A DNA stretch of 34,273 bases from Burkholderiales bacterium PBB3 (GTDB lineage Bacteria > Pseudomonadota > Gammaproteobacteria > Burkholderiales > Burkholderiaceae_C): positions 1-34,273 of the forward strand of contig NKIK01000042.1 in NCBI GenBank assembly GCA_002256115.1, written 5' to 3'. The translations under genes were made by a program, and so were the position numbers. Each line of letters opens with the position of its first letter. Position 1 is the stretch's first letter. The notes under the pieces were generated by a model that was given only the letters and a program-made list of their open reading frames with translations, was not told where the DNA came from and made no database searches. Below, piece after piece: positions 15,444 through 23,904 of this stretch.

Positions 15444-15483
15444 CACTGTGACGTAGTACGACGCAGCCGTAGCTTCAAAAGAT

Positions 15484-15541
15484 TTGCTATAAAAACAGGA
15501 GCTGCTCCCGCAATATCCACGGCCTGAAACCCGTATTTTGC
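15484..15541 (+). repeat. Family A repeat, copy upstream of hipBA
   Basis: TTGCTATAAAAACAGGAGCT then GCTCCCGCAATATCCACGGC, with the inner dyad GGAGC-T-GCTCC and a short ACGG/CCGT stem before ATTTTGC. It lies 32 bp from the family B palindrome. Confidence 0.82.
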
Positions 15542-15572
15542 TTGAAACCCATCATCCTGCAAAAGCAAATCC

Positions 15573-15669
15573 AGGAGCTTGGGCGGCCATGCGTTTTGCG
15601 TAGGTAAAAGAAGGAGCCCGCGCAGCGGGCGGGTGACACGGAGCAAAACGCATGGCCGCCCAAGTTCCT
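15573..15669. repeat. Family B palindromic element, copy 1
   Basis: Arms of 27 bp (15573-15599 and 15643-15669) pair throughout except for one G-T. The outer part reads CTTGGGCGGCCATGCGTTTT and its complement. The 43-bp centre (15600-15642) is the reverse complement of the centre of copy 2 at 28739-28781 with about four differences, and contains a GCCCGC/GCGGGC stem. It lies downstream of the EamA gene and could end transcription. Confidence 0.8.
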
Positions 15670-15711
15670 AGCGCGTGCCAACCACGTTGCGAGCGCCAAC
15701 TATCCCAGCCC

Positions 15712-16644
15712 CTACCGCCGAGACGACAACACAATCCCCGAAACAATCAGCGCAAACGCCAACCCATGAAACAGCTGCGGTGCCTCACCCAACACCGCGC
15801 TAGACAGCAGCGCGGTAAACAGCGGCGTCAGGTTAATGAAAAACCCCGCCACCGCCGGCCCCGCGCGCCCCACACCGGCGCCCCAACTGCGGTAGGCCAA
15901 CACGGCCGGCCCACAGGCAATAAACACCAACGCAGCCACCAGCGGCCAACCCCAATGCAGGCGGGCATCCGTCAGCCCCCACTCCACGCTGGTAAACGCA
16001 ATCGACCAGATCAGGCCAAACACGATCTGCCCCAACAAAAACGCCGCCCAGTCCGCGCGAATGGGTGCGGACTCTGGCGTGGGGTGGGCCAGCAGCCAGC
16101 TGTAATAGGCCCAGCCCATCGAGGCCAGCAGCACATACACATCGCCCACAACCAGGCGCAGCCCGGCCAGTTGCGCCCATTCGCCACGGCACATCACCAG
16201 CACCACGCCCGCTATCGATAGCGCCGCCCCCAGCATCTGCCGCCCCGATATGACCTGGCCATACACCATGCGCCCAATCAGCAGCATCCACACAGGCGTG
16301 CTGGCACCTACCAGCGTCACATTGATGGGGGTGGACGTATTGAGCGCCAGGTACAACAGCGCGTTGTAGCCGCTGGTGCTGAGCAGGCCCAACAACAAAA
16401 AGCGCCGCCACTGTGCCCACAGCGGGCTGCCCGGCCGCAGCACCCAAAAGGCAAACGGCAGCAGCAGGCCAAAGGCCAATACCCAGCGCAGCAGGTTCAG
16501 CGTCATGGGCGATATCAGCGGCGCAATCATGCGGCCCACCACGGCATTGCCCGCCCACAGCAGCGGCGGAATGATCAGCAATACCGCCGCCACGGGGGTC
16601 AGGTTTGCAGCACCAGTGGGCGCAGATTTCAAGCTTTGGGTCAT
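15712..16644 (-). CDS. EamA/DMT-family transporter
   Basis: This 310-aa protein has the ten hydrophobic segments of the drug/metabolite transporter (EamA, RhaT-like) family in two five-helix halves: PVAAVLLIIPPLLWAGNAVV with the family Trp-Ala-Gly-Asn near the first helix, then RWVLAFGLLLPFAFW, and in the second half GDVYVLLASMGWAYYSWLLA and TPLFTALLSSAVLGE. Such proteins export metabolites or amino acids across the inner membrane; the substrate is unknown. The start at 16644 is the family-like one but has a poor ribosome binding site; a TTG about 20 nt upstream is an alternative. The gene is divergent from the quinone reductase gene, 43 bp away, so the two promoters must overlap. Confidence 0.88.
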   Translation of the reverse strand: MTQSLKSAPTGAANLTPVAAVLLIIPPLLWAGNAVVGRMIAPLISPMTLNLLRWVLAFGLLLPFAFWVLRPGSPLWAQWRRFLLLGLLSTSGYNALLYLALNTSTPINVTLVGASTPVWMLLIGRMVYGQVISGRQMLGAALSIAGVVLVMCRGEWAQLAGLRLVVGDVYVLLASMGWAYYSWLLAHPTPESAPIRADWAAFLLGQIVFGLIWSIAFTSVEWGLTDARLHWGWPLVAALVFIACGPAVLAYRSWGAGVGRAGPAVAGFFINLTPLFTALLSSAVLGEAPQLFHGLAFALIVSGIVLSSRR

Positions 16645-16687
16645 ACTGGGGAATGTAACGAACAACCCTTTGCCTGAGGAGCTAGCC

Positions 16688-17683
16688 ATGCCAGAAACAC
16701 TGTCCCGCGCCATACAGATTGACCAGCACGGTGGTCCCGAACAACTCAAGCTGGTGCAAGTCGCGGTAGGCCGGCCCGGCCCTGGTGAAGTGCGCATTCG
16801 CCACCATGCCATTGGCCTGAACTTTATTGACGTCTACCAGCGCAGCGGCCTCTACCCCATGAATCTGCCGGTGCAGTTGGGCATGGAAGCCGCAGGCGTG
16901 GTTGAGGCGGTGGGCGAGGGCGTGAGCCACTTGCAGGTGGGCGACCGCGCCGCCTACGCCAGCAACCCGCCTGGCGCGTATTGCGAAGTGCGGGTGCTGC
17001 CCGCCAAATGCGTGTGCAAGCTGCCCGATGCCATCTCCTTCGAAGTCGGCGCGGCCATGATGCTCAAGGGCATGACGGCACAATATCTGCTCAAGCGCAC
17101 GCTGCCCCAGGGCGGTCTCAATCCGGGGGATTTTGTGTTGTTTCATGCCGCCGCTGGGGGTGTGGGCCTGATCGCCTGCCAGTGGGCGCGGGCCCTGGGC
17201 TTGCAGCTGATTGGTACCGCCGGTTCAGAGGCTAAATGTGCCATGGCCCTTGCCAATGGTGCGGTGGCAGCTATCAATTACGCAGCAGAAGACTTTGCGG
17301 TGCGGGTCAAGGAGATCACCCAAGGCAAGGGCGTGAAGGTGGTTTACGACTCGGTGGGCAAAGACACCTGGGACAAATCCCTGGATTGCTTGCAGCCCTT
17401 TGGCCTGATGGCCAGTTTTGGCAATGCGTCTGGCCCCGTGGCACCGTTTTCGCCGGGTATTCTGAGCGTCAAGGGCTCCATTTACGTCACCCGCCAGACC
17501 CTGTTTACCCACATCGCCACCCGCGAGAGCACCCAGGCTATTGCCGATGACCTGTTTGCGGTGGTGTCCAGCGGCCAGGTCAAGATTCACATCGACCAGC
17601 GCTACCCACTGGCCGATGTGCAGCAGGCGCATCGCGATCTGGAAGCCCGCAAAACCACCGGTTGTTCGATTTTGACTTTGTAA
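16688..17683 (+). CDS. NADPH:quinone reductase (QorA-like, zinc-independent MDR family)
   Basis: The 331-aa enzyme belongs to the zinc-independent medium-chain dehydrogenase family. It has a GroES-like N-terminal domain (LNFIDVYQRSGLYP, GMEAAGVVEAVGEGV) and a Rossmann domain with the NADPH motif HAAAGGVGLIACQWA, ending QAHRDLEARKTTGCSIL as in E. coli QorA. It would reduce quinones or similar enones with NADPH in the cytoplasm. The ATG at 16688 has GAGGAG 7 nt upstream and is the right start; an upstream extension of the ORF is spurious because it runs antisense to the divergent transporter gene. Confidence 0.93.
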   Translation: MPETLSRAIQIDQHGGPEQLKLVQVAVGRPGPGEVRIRHHAIGLNFIDVYQRSGLYPMNLPVQLGMEAAGVVEAVGEGVSHLQVGDRAAYASNPPGAYCEVRVLPAKCVCKLPDAISFEVGAAMMLKGMTAQYLLKRTLPQGGLNPGDFVLFHAAAGGVGLIACQWARALGLQLIGTAGSEAKCAMALANGAVAAINYAAEDFAVRVKEITQGKGVKVVYDSVGKDTWDKSLDCLQPFGLMASFGNASGPVAPFSPGILSVKGSIYVTRQTLFTHIATRESTQAIADDLFAVVSSGQVKIHIDQRYPLADVQQAHRDLEARKTTGCSILTL

Positions 17684-17768
17684 ATCTTTTGTTTAGCTTT
17701 GTAAAACCAGGCTTTTGGCTGCCAAGTTCAACGCTTCGCTGTAGGGGCGCGCGTAGAATCAAAACACT

Positions 17769-18638
17769 ATGAACTTCACCACCCACCCCTTGCGCGCTGC
17801 GGTGCTGTGCGCTCTTACTTTTTGGGTAGCGTCCAGCAGCTTCGCCCAGGCCATCGCGCCGGTGGATGCTGGGCCGTCCACTGGCGTTGGGCTCAAATTG
17901 CCGGCCAGTGCCGCCAACAAGTGGTCGGTCAGCTGGGGCTGGAATCGCTCCAACTACTCCAATAGCGACATCTATTTCACCGGCAAAGACCACGATTTCA
18001 CGATCAACAACGTGGTGGCGACCGATATTCAGACGGACGTAACAACCAGCAATATCTTTGGCATTTACTTGAACCCTGGCGAAGCCACCATTCCGCAGAC
18101 CAATATGCGGGTGGCCTACCAGTTGTCGCCCAACTCGGCCATAGCCGTCAATCTGGACCACATGAAGTATGTGATGTCGGCGGACCAGGTGGTGCCGATC
18201 TCTGGGCGGATCGGCAACACGGTGTATCCACCGGGTTCCACCCGCATCATGGATGTGAACTTTCTCAACTTTGAGCACACCGATGGCCTGAACATCGTCA
18301 GCCTGGAGTACGAGAAGCAAATGCCCTTGGACTGGTTTGGCCCGCGCATGCCAGCCCGCGCTTTTGCCTTGGGTGGTGTCGGTTTTGTGCTGCCCAAGAG
18401 CAATGTGACGCTGAATATGCTGGGCCGGGCCCGCAATGACGAATTCCACCTGGCGGGCTATAGCCTGGGTGCTGGTGCGGGCTTGGAGGTGGATGTGTAC
18501 AAAAACTTCTTCACCCGCGGCACCTACAAATTTGGCTATGTGAACTTGCCCGATGTGGTGACCAGCTCGCAGGGCGACAAAGCCTCGCACAAGTTCTCTT
18601 ACAACGAGTTTTCCATCACCTTCGGCTGGCGCTTCTAG
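17769..18638 (+). CDS. Outer-membrane beta-barrel protein of unknown function
   Basis: This 289-aa protein has a signal peptide (residues 1 to about 27, ending SSFAQ). The rest alternates in the manner of a beta-barrel (KWSVSWGWNRSNYSNSDIYF, SAIAVNLDHMKYVM, FSITFGWRF) and ends in a C-terminal Phe, the usual outer-membrane assembly signal. The early motif SDIYFTGKDHDFTINNV recalls uncharacterised outer-membrane proteins, not OmpW or porins. A TAGAAT -10-like hexamer is about 10 bp upstream of the ATG. Function cannot be assigned. It converges on the Na/Pi transporter gene with a 25-bp gap. Confidence 0.75.
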   Translation: MNFTTHPLRAAVLCALTFWVASSSFAQAIAPVDAGPSTGVGLKLPASAANKWSVSWGWNRSNYSNSDIYFTGKDHDFTINNVVATDIQTDVTTSNIFGIYLNPGEATIPQTNMRVAYQLSPNSAIAVNLDHMKYVMSADQVVPISGRIGNTVYPPGSTRIMDVNFLNFEHTDGLNIVSLEYEKQMPLDWFGPRMPARAFALGGVGFVLPKSNVTLNMLGRARNDEFHLAGYSLGAGAGLEVDVYKNFFTRGTYKFGYVNLPDVVTSSQGDKASHKFSYNEFSITFGWRF

Positions 18639-18662
18639 GCACCAGCACTGGGGCTAAGCGCC
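18628..18662. terminator. Possible hairpin between convergent genes
   Basis: GGCGCTT (18628-18634) and AAGCGCC (18656-18662) are perfectly complementary across a 21-nt loop that spans the gap between the two convergent genes. There is no T-run, so it is only a candidate bidirectional terminator. Confidence 0.25.
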
Positions 18663-18663
18663 T

Positions 18664-20310
18664 TCACTCACCGCCCAGGTTGACGCTTTTGTGGCGTAGT
18701 CGGTTGGGGGCCAGCTCCCCCGCCGAGTCCAATATCGGGTAGGCGATCGAGCAAATATGCGAGTTGATACGCTTCAAGTCGCTGATCAAATCCAGGTGCA
18801 ATGAGCTGGTCTCGATGCTGGGCAGTGACTGGTCGGTTAGGCGCTCAATGTGCGTGGCCGCGTATTGGCGCTCCAGATCACGAAAGCGGGTTTTCTCTTC
18901 CAGCAGGCGGCGCGCATCGCGCACATTGCCATTCAGAAATACGCTCATGCCCAGGCGCAAGTTATCGACCAACCGCGCGTGCAGCTCGCAAATCTCTTCC
19001 ATGCCCGCGCTTGAAAACTCGCGGCCCTTGTGGATTTTTTTGTCTTCTACGTCCTGAATCACGCGCTCAATGATGTCGCCAATCTGTTCCATATTGATGG
19101 TGAAGCTGATGATGTCGGTCCAGCGCTTGGCTTCGTTCTCGCCCAGCGCCTCGCGGGAGATTTTGGTCAGGTAGTACTTGATATCGCTGTACAGCTCGTC
19201 CACCGTGTCGTCCATGGTGCGCAGCCTTTTGGCCAGCGTCAGGTCGTTGTCGCGTATCACCGTCAGGGTGCCCAGCAGCATGGACTCCACCACATCGGCC
19301 TGGTGCATGGCTTCGCGCACGGCACAGGAAATCGCCAGCGAGGGCGTCTCAAGTGCCGACGGGTCCAGGTGCCGCTGGCGACCCGCCACTGTGGTTTTTT
19401 GCGGCTTGGGCAGCCAGTGCTCTACCCAGCGTGCCACCACCTGGGTAATGCCGATAAAGAACACCCCCACCGCCAAGTTAAAGGCCAAATGGAACACCAC
19501 GACGATGGTGGCCGTATTCTGTAAATACGGCCCCGCATGCACGATCCACAGCTGGGTAAACGGCATGGCCGCCAAGACCCCAATGGCCTTGAATACGAGG
19601 TTGCCCAGTGGCACTTGGCGCGTCTCGGTGTTGGCGTTCAGGGTGGTGAGCACCGCCAGCGCGCCGCTGCCCAGGTTGGCCCCCAGCACTAGGCCCAAAG
19701 CCACATCCACAGGCACCACGCCCGTGGTGGCCAAGGTGGCGGTCAGCAACACGATGGCCAGGCTGGAGTAAGACACCAGCGCCAGCGTAGCGCCCACTAA
19801 AATCTCCAGCAGCATGTCGCTGGTGAGCGTGGCCAGCAGGGCTTTTACGGCTACCGATTGGGTGACCAGGCGCAGCGCCAACAGCATCAGGCCCAGTCCA
19901 ATCAGTACGCGGCCGACGCGGCCAATGGTGGTGGATTGGCGCGCGATGAACAGTACCACGCCGACAAAGATAAACAGGGGGGATAGCCAAGAGAGGTCAC
20001 GCGAGAACACCACGGCCATCAAGCTGGTGCCAATATCGGCCCCCAACATCACGGCCAGCGCCGAGGTCAGGTTCATCAGCCCTTGGCCGACAAAGGCCGA
20101 GACGATGAGCGCGGTAGCGGTGCTGGACTGCACCACCGCCGTAACCCCAATACCGGACACCACCGCAGTCAAACGATTGCTGGTGCTGTGCGCCAAAATG
20201 CTGCGCAGATTGGCCCCAAAAACCCGCAAGATACCGGTGCGTACCAAATGCGTGCCCCACACCAGCAGGGCAATCGCAGCAAACAGATTCAACAAATGCG
20301 TCACAAACAA
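18664..20310 (-). CDS. Na/phosphate cotransporter family protein with C-terminal PhoU-like domain
   Basis: The 548-aa protein has two Na/Pi cotransporter repeats in its membrane part (residues about 1-310). Each copy carries a version of the signature: the first has VVQSSTATALIVSAFVGQGL and GADIGTSL, the second SYSSLAIVLLTATLATTGVV and GANLGSGAL. Residues about 340-535 form a helical PhoU-like region (SLAISCAVREAMHQADVVES, MEQIGDIIERVIQDVEDKK). This is the bacterial YjbB/NptA type, which moves phosphate with sodium, often outward; direction is not known here. No ATG starts the frame: it begins at TTG 20310, with GTG 20304 an alternative. It lies just downstream of lspA on the same strand and may be cotranscribed. 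Confidence 0.88.
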   Translation of the reverse strand: MFVTHLLNLFAAIALLVWGTHLVRTGILRVFGANLRSILAHSTSNRLTAVVSGIGVTAVVQSSTATALIVSAFVGQGLMNLTSALAVMLGADIGTSLMAVVFSRDLSWLSPLFIFVGVVLFIARQSTTIGRVGRVLIGLGLMLLALRLVTQSVAVKALLATLTSDMLLEILVGATLALVSYSSLAIVLLTATLATTGVVPVDVALGLVLGANLGSGALAVLTTLNANTETRQVPLGNLVFKAIGVLAAMPFTQLWIVHAGPYLQNTATIVVVFHLAFNLAVGVFFIGITQVVARWVEHWLPKPQKTTVAGRQRHLDPSALETPSLAISCAVREAMHQADVVESMLLGTLTVIRDNDLTLAKRLRTMDDTVDELYSDIKYYLTKISREALGENEAKRWTDIISFTINMEQIGDIIERVIQDVEDKKIHKGREFSSAGMEEICELHARLVDNLRLGMSVFLNGNVRDARRLLEEKTRFRDLERQYAATHIERLTDQSLPSIETSSLHLDLISDLKRINSHICSIAYPILDSAGELAPNRLRHKSVNLGGE

Positions 20311-20344
20311 CCCAGCTTATGCGCCGCGACGCTTGAAACCCGGC

Positions 20345-20887
20345 TTATTGGGTTTTGCGCACGCGCAGCAGTTCATCCAATATCAGGCTGATGGCCCCGA
20401 CGGTGATGGCACTGTCGGCCACGTTAAAGGCCGGAAAGTGCCCGCCATGGAACACCGGGCTCAAAAAGTCCCAGTGAAAATCCAAGAAATCGACCACATA
20501 GCCGTAGGCCACGCGGTCAATCACATTGCCAATAGCCCCACCCAAGATACATGCCAACGCAAAACAGAACAGCTTTTGCCCTGGGTGGGCGCGCAGCATC
20601 CAGATGATGCCCAGCGAAGCCGCAATACCCAGCCCGGTGAAGAACCAGCGCTGCCAGCCGGATGCGCCCGCCAAAAACGAGAACGCCGCCCCCGCGTTGT
20701 GGGCCCGCACGACATTGAAGAAGCCGGTGACATAGGTGCTATCACCCAGGTGGTAATAGCCCACGATCAGCACTTTGGTGAACTGGTCAACCAGCAAAAT
20801 GATGAAAGCCAAACCCAACCACTGCAGTAGGCCCGCGCCCTGTCGGCTGCCAGACGAGCGGTTGACCAGTTTTGCGCCGCGTGCCAT
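20345..20887 (-). CDS. lspA: Lipoprotein signal peptidase (signal peptidase II)
   Basis: The 180-aa inner-membrane aspartic protease removes the signal peptide of prolipoproteins after lipid modification. Four hydrophobic segments are visible (about 21-43, 67-91, 93-117 and 157-172). The catalytic aspartates are Asp133 in GYVVDFLDF and Asp158 in FNVADSAI, with NVIDR (121-125) as the conserved neighbour. The stretch between the two aspartates is a few residues longer than in E. coli. The start ATG shares a base with the ileS stop (TAATG), indicating translational coupling. The order ileS-lspA is widespread in Proteobacteria. The lipoprotein hydrolase at 32145 would be one of its substrates. 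Confidence 0.96.
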   Translation of the reverse strand: MARGAKLVNRSSGSRQGAGLLQWLGLAFIILLVDQFTKVLIVGYYHLGDSTYVTGFFNVVRAHNAGAAFSFLAGASGWQRWFFTGLGIAASLGIIWMLRAHPGQKLFCFALACILGGAIGNVIDRVAYGYVVDFLDFHWDFLSPVFHGGHFPAFNVADSAITVGAISLILDELLRVRKTQ

Positions 20888-23775
20888 TACGCGAACAGCC
20901 GGGTTTCCCCAGCGCTATACAAGTTGCTGGTGCAGCGGCCGCACAGCGTGGGGTGCGCAGCATCCACGCCAATGTCAGTGCGGTAATGCCAGCAGCGCTC
21001 GCATTTAGTGCCATTTGAGGCTACAACGCTCATGGATAGTGCGGGGCCAGCTACTAAAGTAATAGCAGAGGTGATAAACACAAACTTCAAATCGTCGCCC
21101 AGGCTGCTCAGCAAGGCATGCTCCTCGGCGGGCACCGTCAGCGTCACTTCGGCTTGCAGCGATGCGCCCACCTGACCGGCGGTACGCAGTGTCTCGATGT
21201 CCTTGTTGACCGCTTCGCGCACCGCACGGATACGGTCCCACTTGGCCAGCAGCGCTTCGTCCGGCGCGCCCATGGGCACATAGCCATCCATGAAAATCGA
21301 CAGCTTGGTCGCTGCAGGCGTTTTGCCCTCAGCACCCAACCCGGCCCAAGCCTCCTCGGCGGTGAAGCTGAGGAACGGCGCCATCCAGCGCAGCATGGCT
21401 TGGGTGATGGTCCACAGCGCGGTTTGCGCCGAGCGGCGTGCCAACGAATGGGCGCCGGTGGTGTAGAGACGGTCTTTCAGGATGTCGAGGTAAAACGCGC
21501 CCAGGTCTTCGCTGCAGTACACCTGCAACTTGGAGACCACGGGGTGGAACTCGTAGACCTTGTAGTGCGTCAGGATGTCGGCCTGCAACTGCGCCGCACG
21601 GGCCAGCGCATAGCGGTCGATCTCCAGCAACTGGTCGGCAGGTACGGTGTCTTTCGCCGGGTCAAAGTCGGAGACGTTGGCCAGCAAAAACTTCAGCGTG
21701 TTGCGCACGCGGCGGTAGGTGTCCACCACGCGGGCCAGGATCTTCTCGTCGATGTTCAGGTCACCCGAATAGTCGGTGCTCGCAACCCACAAGCGCACGA
21801 TCTCGGCGCCCATCTTGGTCGTGATGGTTTGCGGTTCCACCGTATTGCCCAAACTCTTGCTCATCTTGCGGCCTTGGCCGTCAGTGGCGAAGCCGTGGGT
21901 CAGCAGGCCGCGGTAGGGCGCGCGGTCGTACAACGCGCAGCCCAAGAGCAGCGAGCTGTGGAACCAACCGCGGTGCTGGTCGTGGCCTTCGAGGTACAGG
22001 TCGGCTTCCGGGCCTTCGGTGTGGAAAGGCGGGCGGTCGTACGCGTCCTTGTGGCTGCCGCGCAGCACATGCTGGAAGGTGGAGCCCGAGTCAAACCAGA
22101 CTTCCAGAATGTCGGTGCTCTTGGTGTAGCTGGGTGCATCTGCAGCGCCGAGGATTTCTTCGGCCGTCACGCGGCTCCAGGCTTCGATGCCGCCTTTTTC
22201 AACGATATCCGCCGCTTGGTCCAGGATTTCCATCGTGCGCGGGTGCAGCTCGCCACTGTCCTTGTGCAAAAAGAAAGGCACGGGCACGCCCCAGCTGCGC
22301 TGACGGCTGATACACCAGTCGGGCCGGTTGGCAATCATGTCGCGCAGACGGGTCTTGCCGTTCTCGGGGTAGAACTGGGTTTGCTCGATGGCATCGAGCG
22401 CCAACTGGCGCAGCGTCTTGGGCGCCTTGTCTTTGGTGAATACGCCGGGGCCTTCGTCCATGCGGATGAACCACTGGGCGGCGGCGCGGTAGATCACCGC
22501 CGTCTTGTGGCGCCAGCAATGAGGGTAGCTGTGGCTGATGCCCACGGTCGCCATCAGGCGGCCAGCGACCTTCAGCGCATCGAGGATGGCGGGTATGGCC
22601 TTCCAGATGTGTTGGCCACCAAACAGTGGGAACTCTGGCGCATAGGCACCGTTGCCCTGCACTGGGTTCAGGATGTCGTCGTACTTCAGGCCATTGGCCA
22701 CGCAGCTGTTGAAGTCATCCACGCCATAGGCGGGTGCAGAGTGCACGATGCCCGTGCCGTCGCCATCGCTGACATAGTCGGCCAGGTACAGCGGCGAGAG
22801 GCGCTTGTAGCCGTATTCGCCGCCGCTGTCTGGCAGGTCAAACAAGGGGTGGCGGAAGACCTGGCCGCGCAGGGCTTCACCCTTGGCAGTCACCAGCACC
22901 GTGCCGGTCAGGCCGAGGCGCTCCAGGCACTTCTCGACCAGGTTGGCACCGAGCAGCAGCACGCCCTTGGGGGTGTCCACCAGCGCGTACTCCAGCTCGG
23001 GGTGGGCGTTCAGCGCCTGGTTGGCGGGGATGGTCCAGGCGGTGGTGGTCCAGATGACAGCAAAAGCCTGCTTGCCGGCGGGCAAGGCGCTCAGACCGAA
23101 GGCCTGCGCCAAACCGGCGGCGTCGTTGGACTCAAAGGCCACGTCCAGCGTATCGCTCTTCTTATCCGCGTATTCGATCTCGAATTCGGCCAGGGACGAG
23201 CCGCAGTCAAAGCACCAGTACACGGGCTTCAGGCCGCGGTAGACAAAGCCACGTTCGATCACGCGCTTGAACGCGCGGATTTCGCCCGCCTCATTGGCCG
23301 GGTCCATCGTGCGGTAGGGGCGCTCCCAGTCGCCCAAGACGCCCAGGCGTTTGAAATCTTCGCGCTGCTGGTCGATCTGCTCGGTGGCAAACGCGCGGCT
23401 CTTGGCCTGCATGTCATCGCGGGAGAGGTTGCGGCCATGGAGTTTTTCGATGGCGTTTTCGATGGGCAGGCCGTGGCAGTCCCAGCCGGGGATGTACTGC
23501 GCGTCAAAACCGCCCAGCTGCTTGCTCTTGACGATCATGTCTTTGAGTATCTTGTTCAGCGCGTGGCCGATGTGCAGCTTGCCGTTGGCGTAGGGCGGGC
23601 CATCGTGCAGCACAAACAGGGGGGCGCCGACACGGGCATCGCGCAGGCGCTTGTACAAACCATCCTCGTTCCACGTTTTCACCCACGCCGGTTCGCGCTT
23701 GGGCAGGTCGCCGCGCATCGGGAAGGGGCTGTCGGGCAGGTTCAGGGTGCTGCGGTAATCTTGCTTTTCAGTCAT
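20887..23775 (-). CDS. ileS: Isoleucyl-tRNA synthetase
   Basis: This 962-aa class I synthetase charges tRNA-Ile with isoleucine. It has the HIGH motif in NGKLHIGHALNKIL (His68), the CP1 editing domain (about residues 190-400), KMSKS at 637-641 and a C-terminal zinc-binding module (CERCWHYRTDIG then CGRC). This is the bacterial IleS1 layout with the complete zinc finger. Residues about 903-916, in the linker before the zinc module, read AITLVAGPALSMSV and are encoded by a family A repeat copy in the gene's own orientation. It sits between ribF, 129 bp upstream, and lspA, with which it overlaps by one base. Confidence 0.98.
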   Translation of the reverse strand: MTEKQDYRSTLNLPDSPFPMRGDLPKREPAWVKTWNEDGLYKRLRDARVGAPLFVLHDGPPYANGKLHIGHALNKILKDMIVKSKQLGGFDAQYIPGWDCHGLPIENAIEKLHGRNLSRDDMQAKSRAFATEQIDQQREDFKRLGVLGDWERPYRTMDPANEAGEIRAFKRVIERGFVYRGLKPVYWCFDCGSSLAEFEIEYADKKSDTLDVAFESNDAAGLAQAFGLSALPAGKQAFAVIWTTTAWTIPANQALNAHPELEYALVDTPKGVLLLGANLVEKCLERLGLTGTVLVTAKGEALRGQVFRHPLFDLPDSGGEYGYKRLSPLYLADYVSDGDGTGIVHSAPAYGVDDFNSCVANGLKYDDILNPVQGNGAYAPEFPLFGGQHIWKAIPAILDALKVAGRLMATVGISHSYPHCWRHKTAVIYRAAAQWFIRMDEGPGVFTKDKAPKTLRQLALDAIEQTQFYPENGKTRLRDMIANRPDWCISRQRSWGVPVPFFLHKDSGELHPRTMEILDQAADIVEKGGIEAWSRVTAEEILGAADAPSYTKSTDILEVWFDSGSTFQHVLRGSHKDAYDRPPFHTEGPEADLYLEGHDQHRGWFHSSLLLGCALYDRAPYRGLLTHGFATDGQGRKMSKSLGNTVEPQTITTKMGAEIVRLWVASTDYSGDLNIDEKILARVVDTYRRVRNTLKFLLANVSDFDPAKDTVPADQLLEIDRYALARAAQLQADILTHYKVYEFHPVVSKLQVYCSEDLGAFYLDILKDRLYTTGAHSLARRSAQTALWTITQAMLRWMAPFLSFTAEEAWAGLGAEGKTPAATKLSIFMDGYVPMGAPDEALLAKWDRIRAVREAVNKDIETLRTAGQVGASLQAEVTLTVPAEEHALLSSLGDDLKFVFITSAITLVAGPALSMSVVASNGTKCERCWHYRTDIGVDAAHPTLCGRCTSNLYSAGETRLFA
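21028..21068 (-). repeat. Family A repeat, copy inside ileS
   Basis: On the minus strand, CTGCTATTACTTTAGTAGCT then GGCCCCGCACTATCCATGAG. It matches the SDR copy in sequence and in the reading frame used (AGPALS). The 3' hairpin half of the element is not recognisable. Confidence 0.75.
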
Positions 23776-23904
23776 GGCGAAATCTCAGGTGTGCGCTTGG
23801 AGTGCAAGCATTCGAAAATATTCGGGATGGGACGGGCTGCGCCACAGGGCAAGCCCGCCAGGGCGGGGCAGGAGACGCGGGGCAAGGTGCGTCGGGGAGC
23901 CCCG

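Noticed and set aside
15443..15646. 67-codon minus-strand frame with the peptide AGAAPVFIANL, and a similar frame at 34037-34258 with AGEAPIFVANL
   Set aside because: The shared peptide is just the reverse frame of the family A repeat, so these are repeat-generated frames and not genes.
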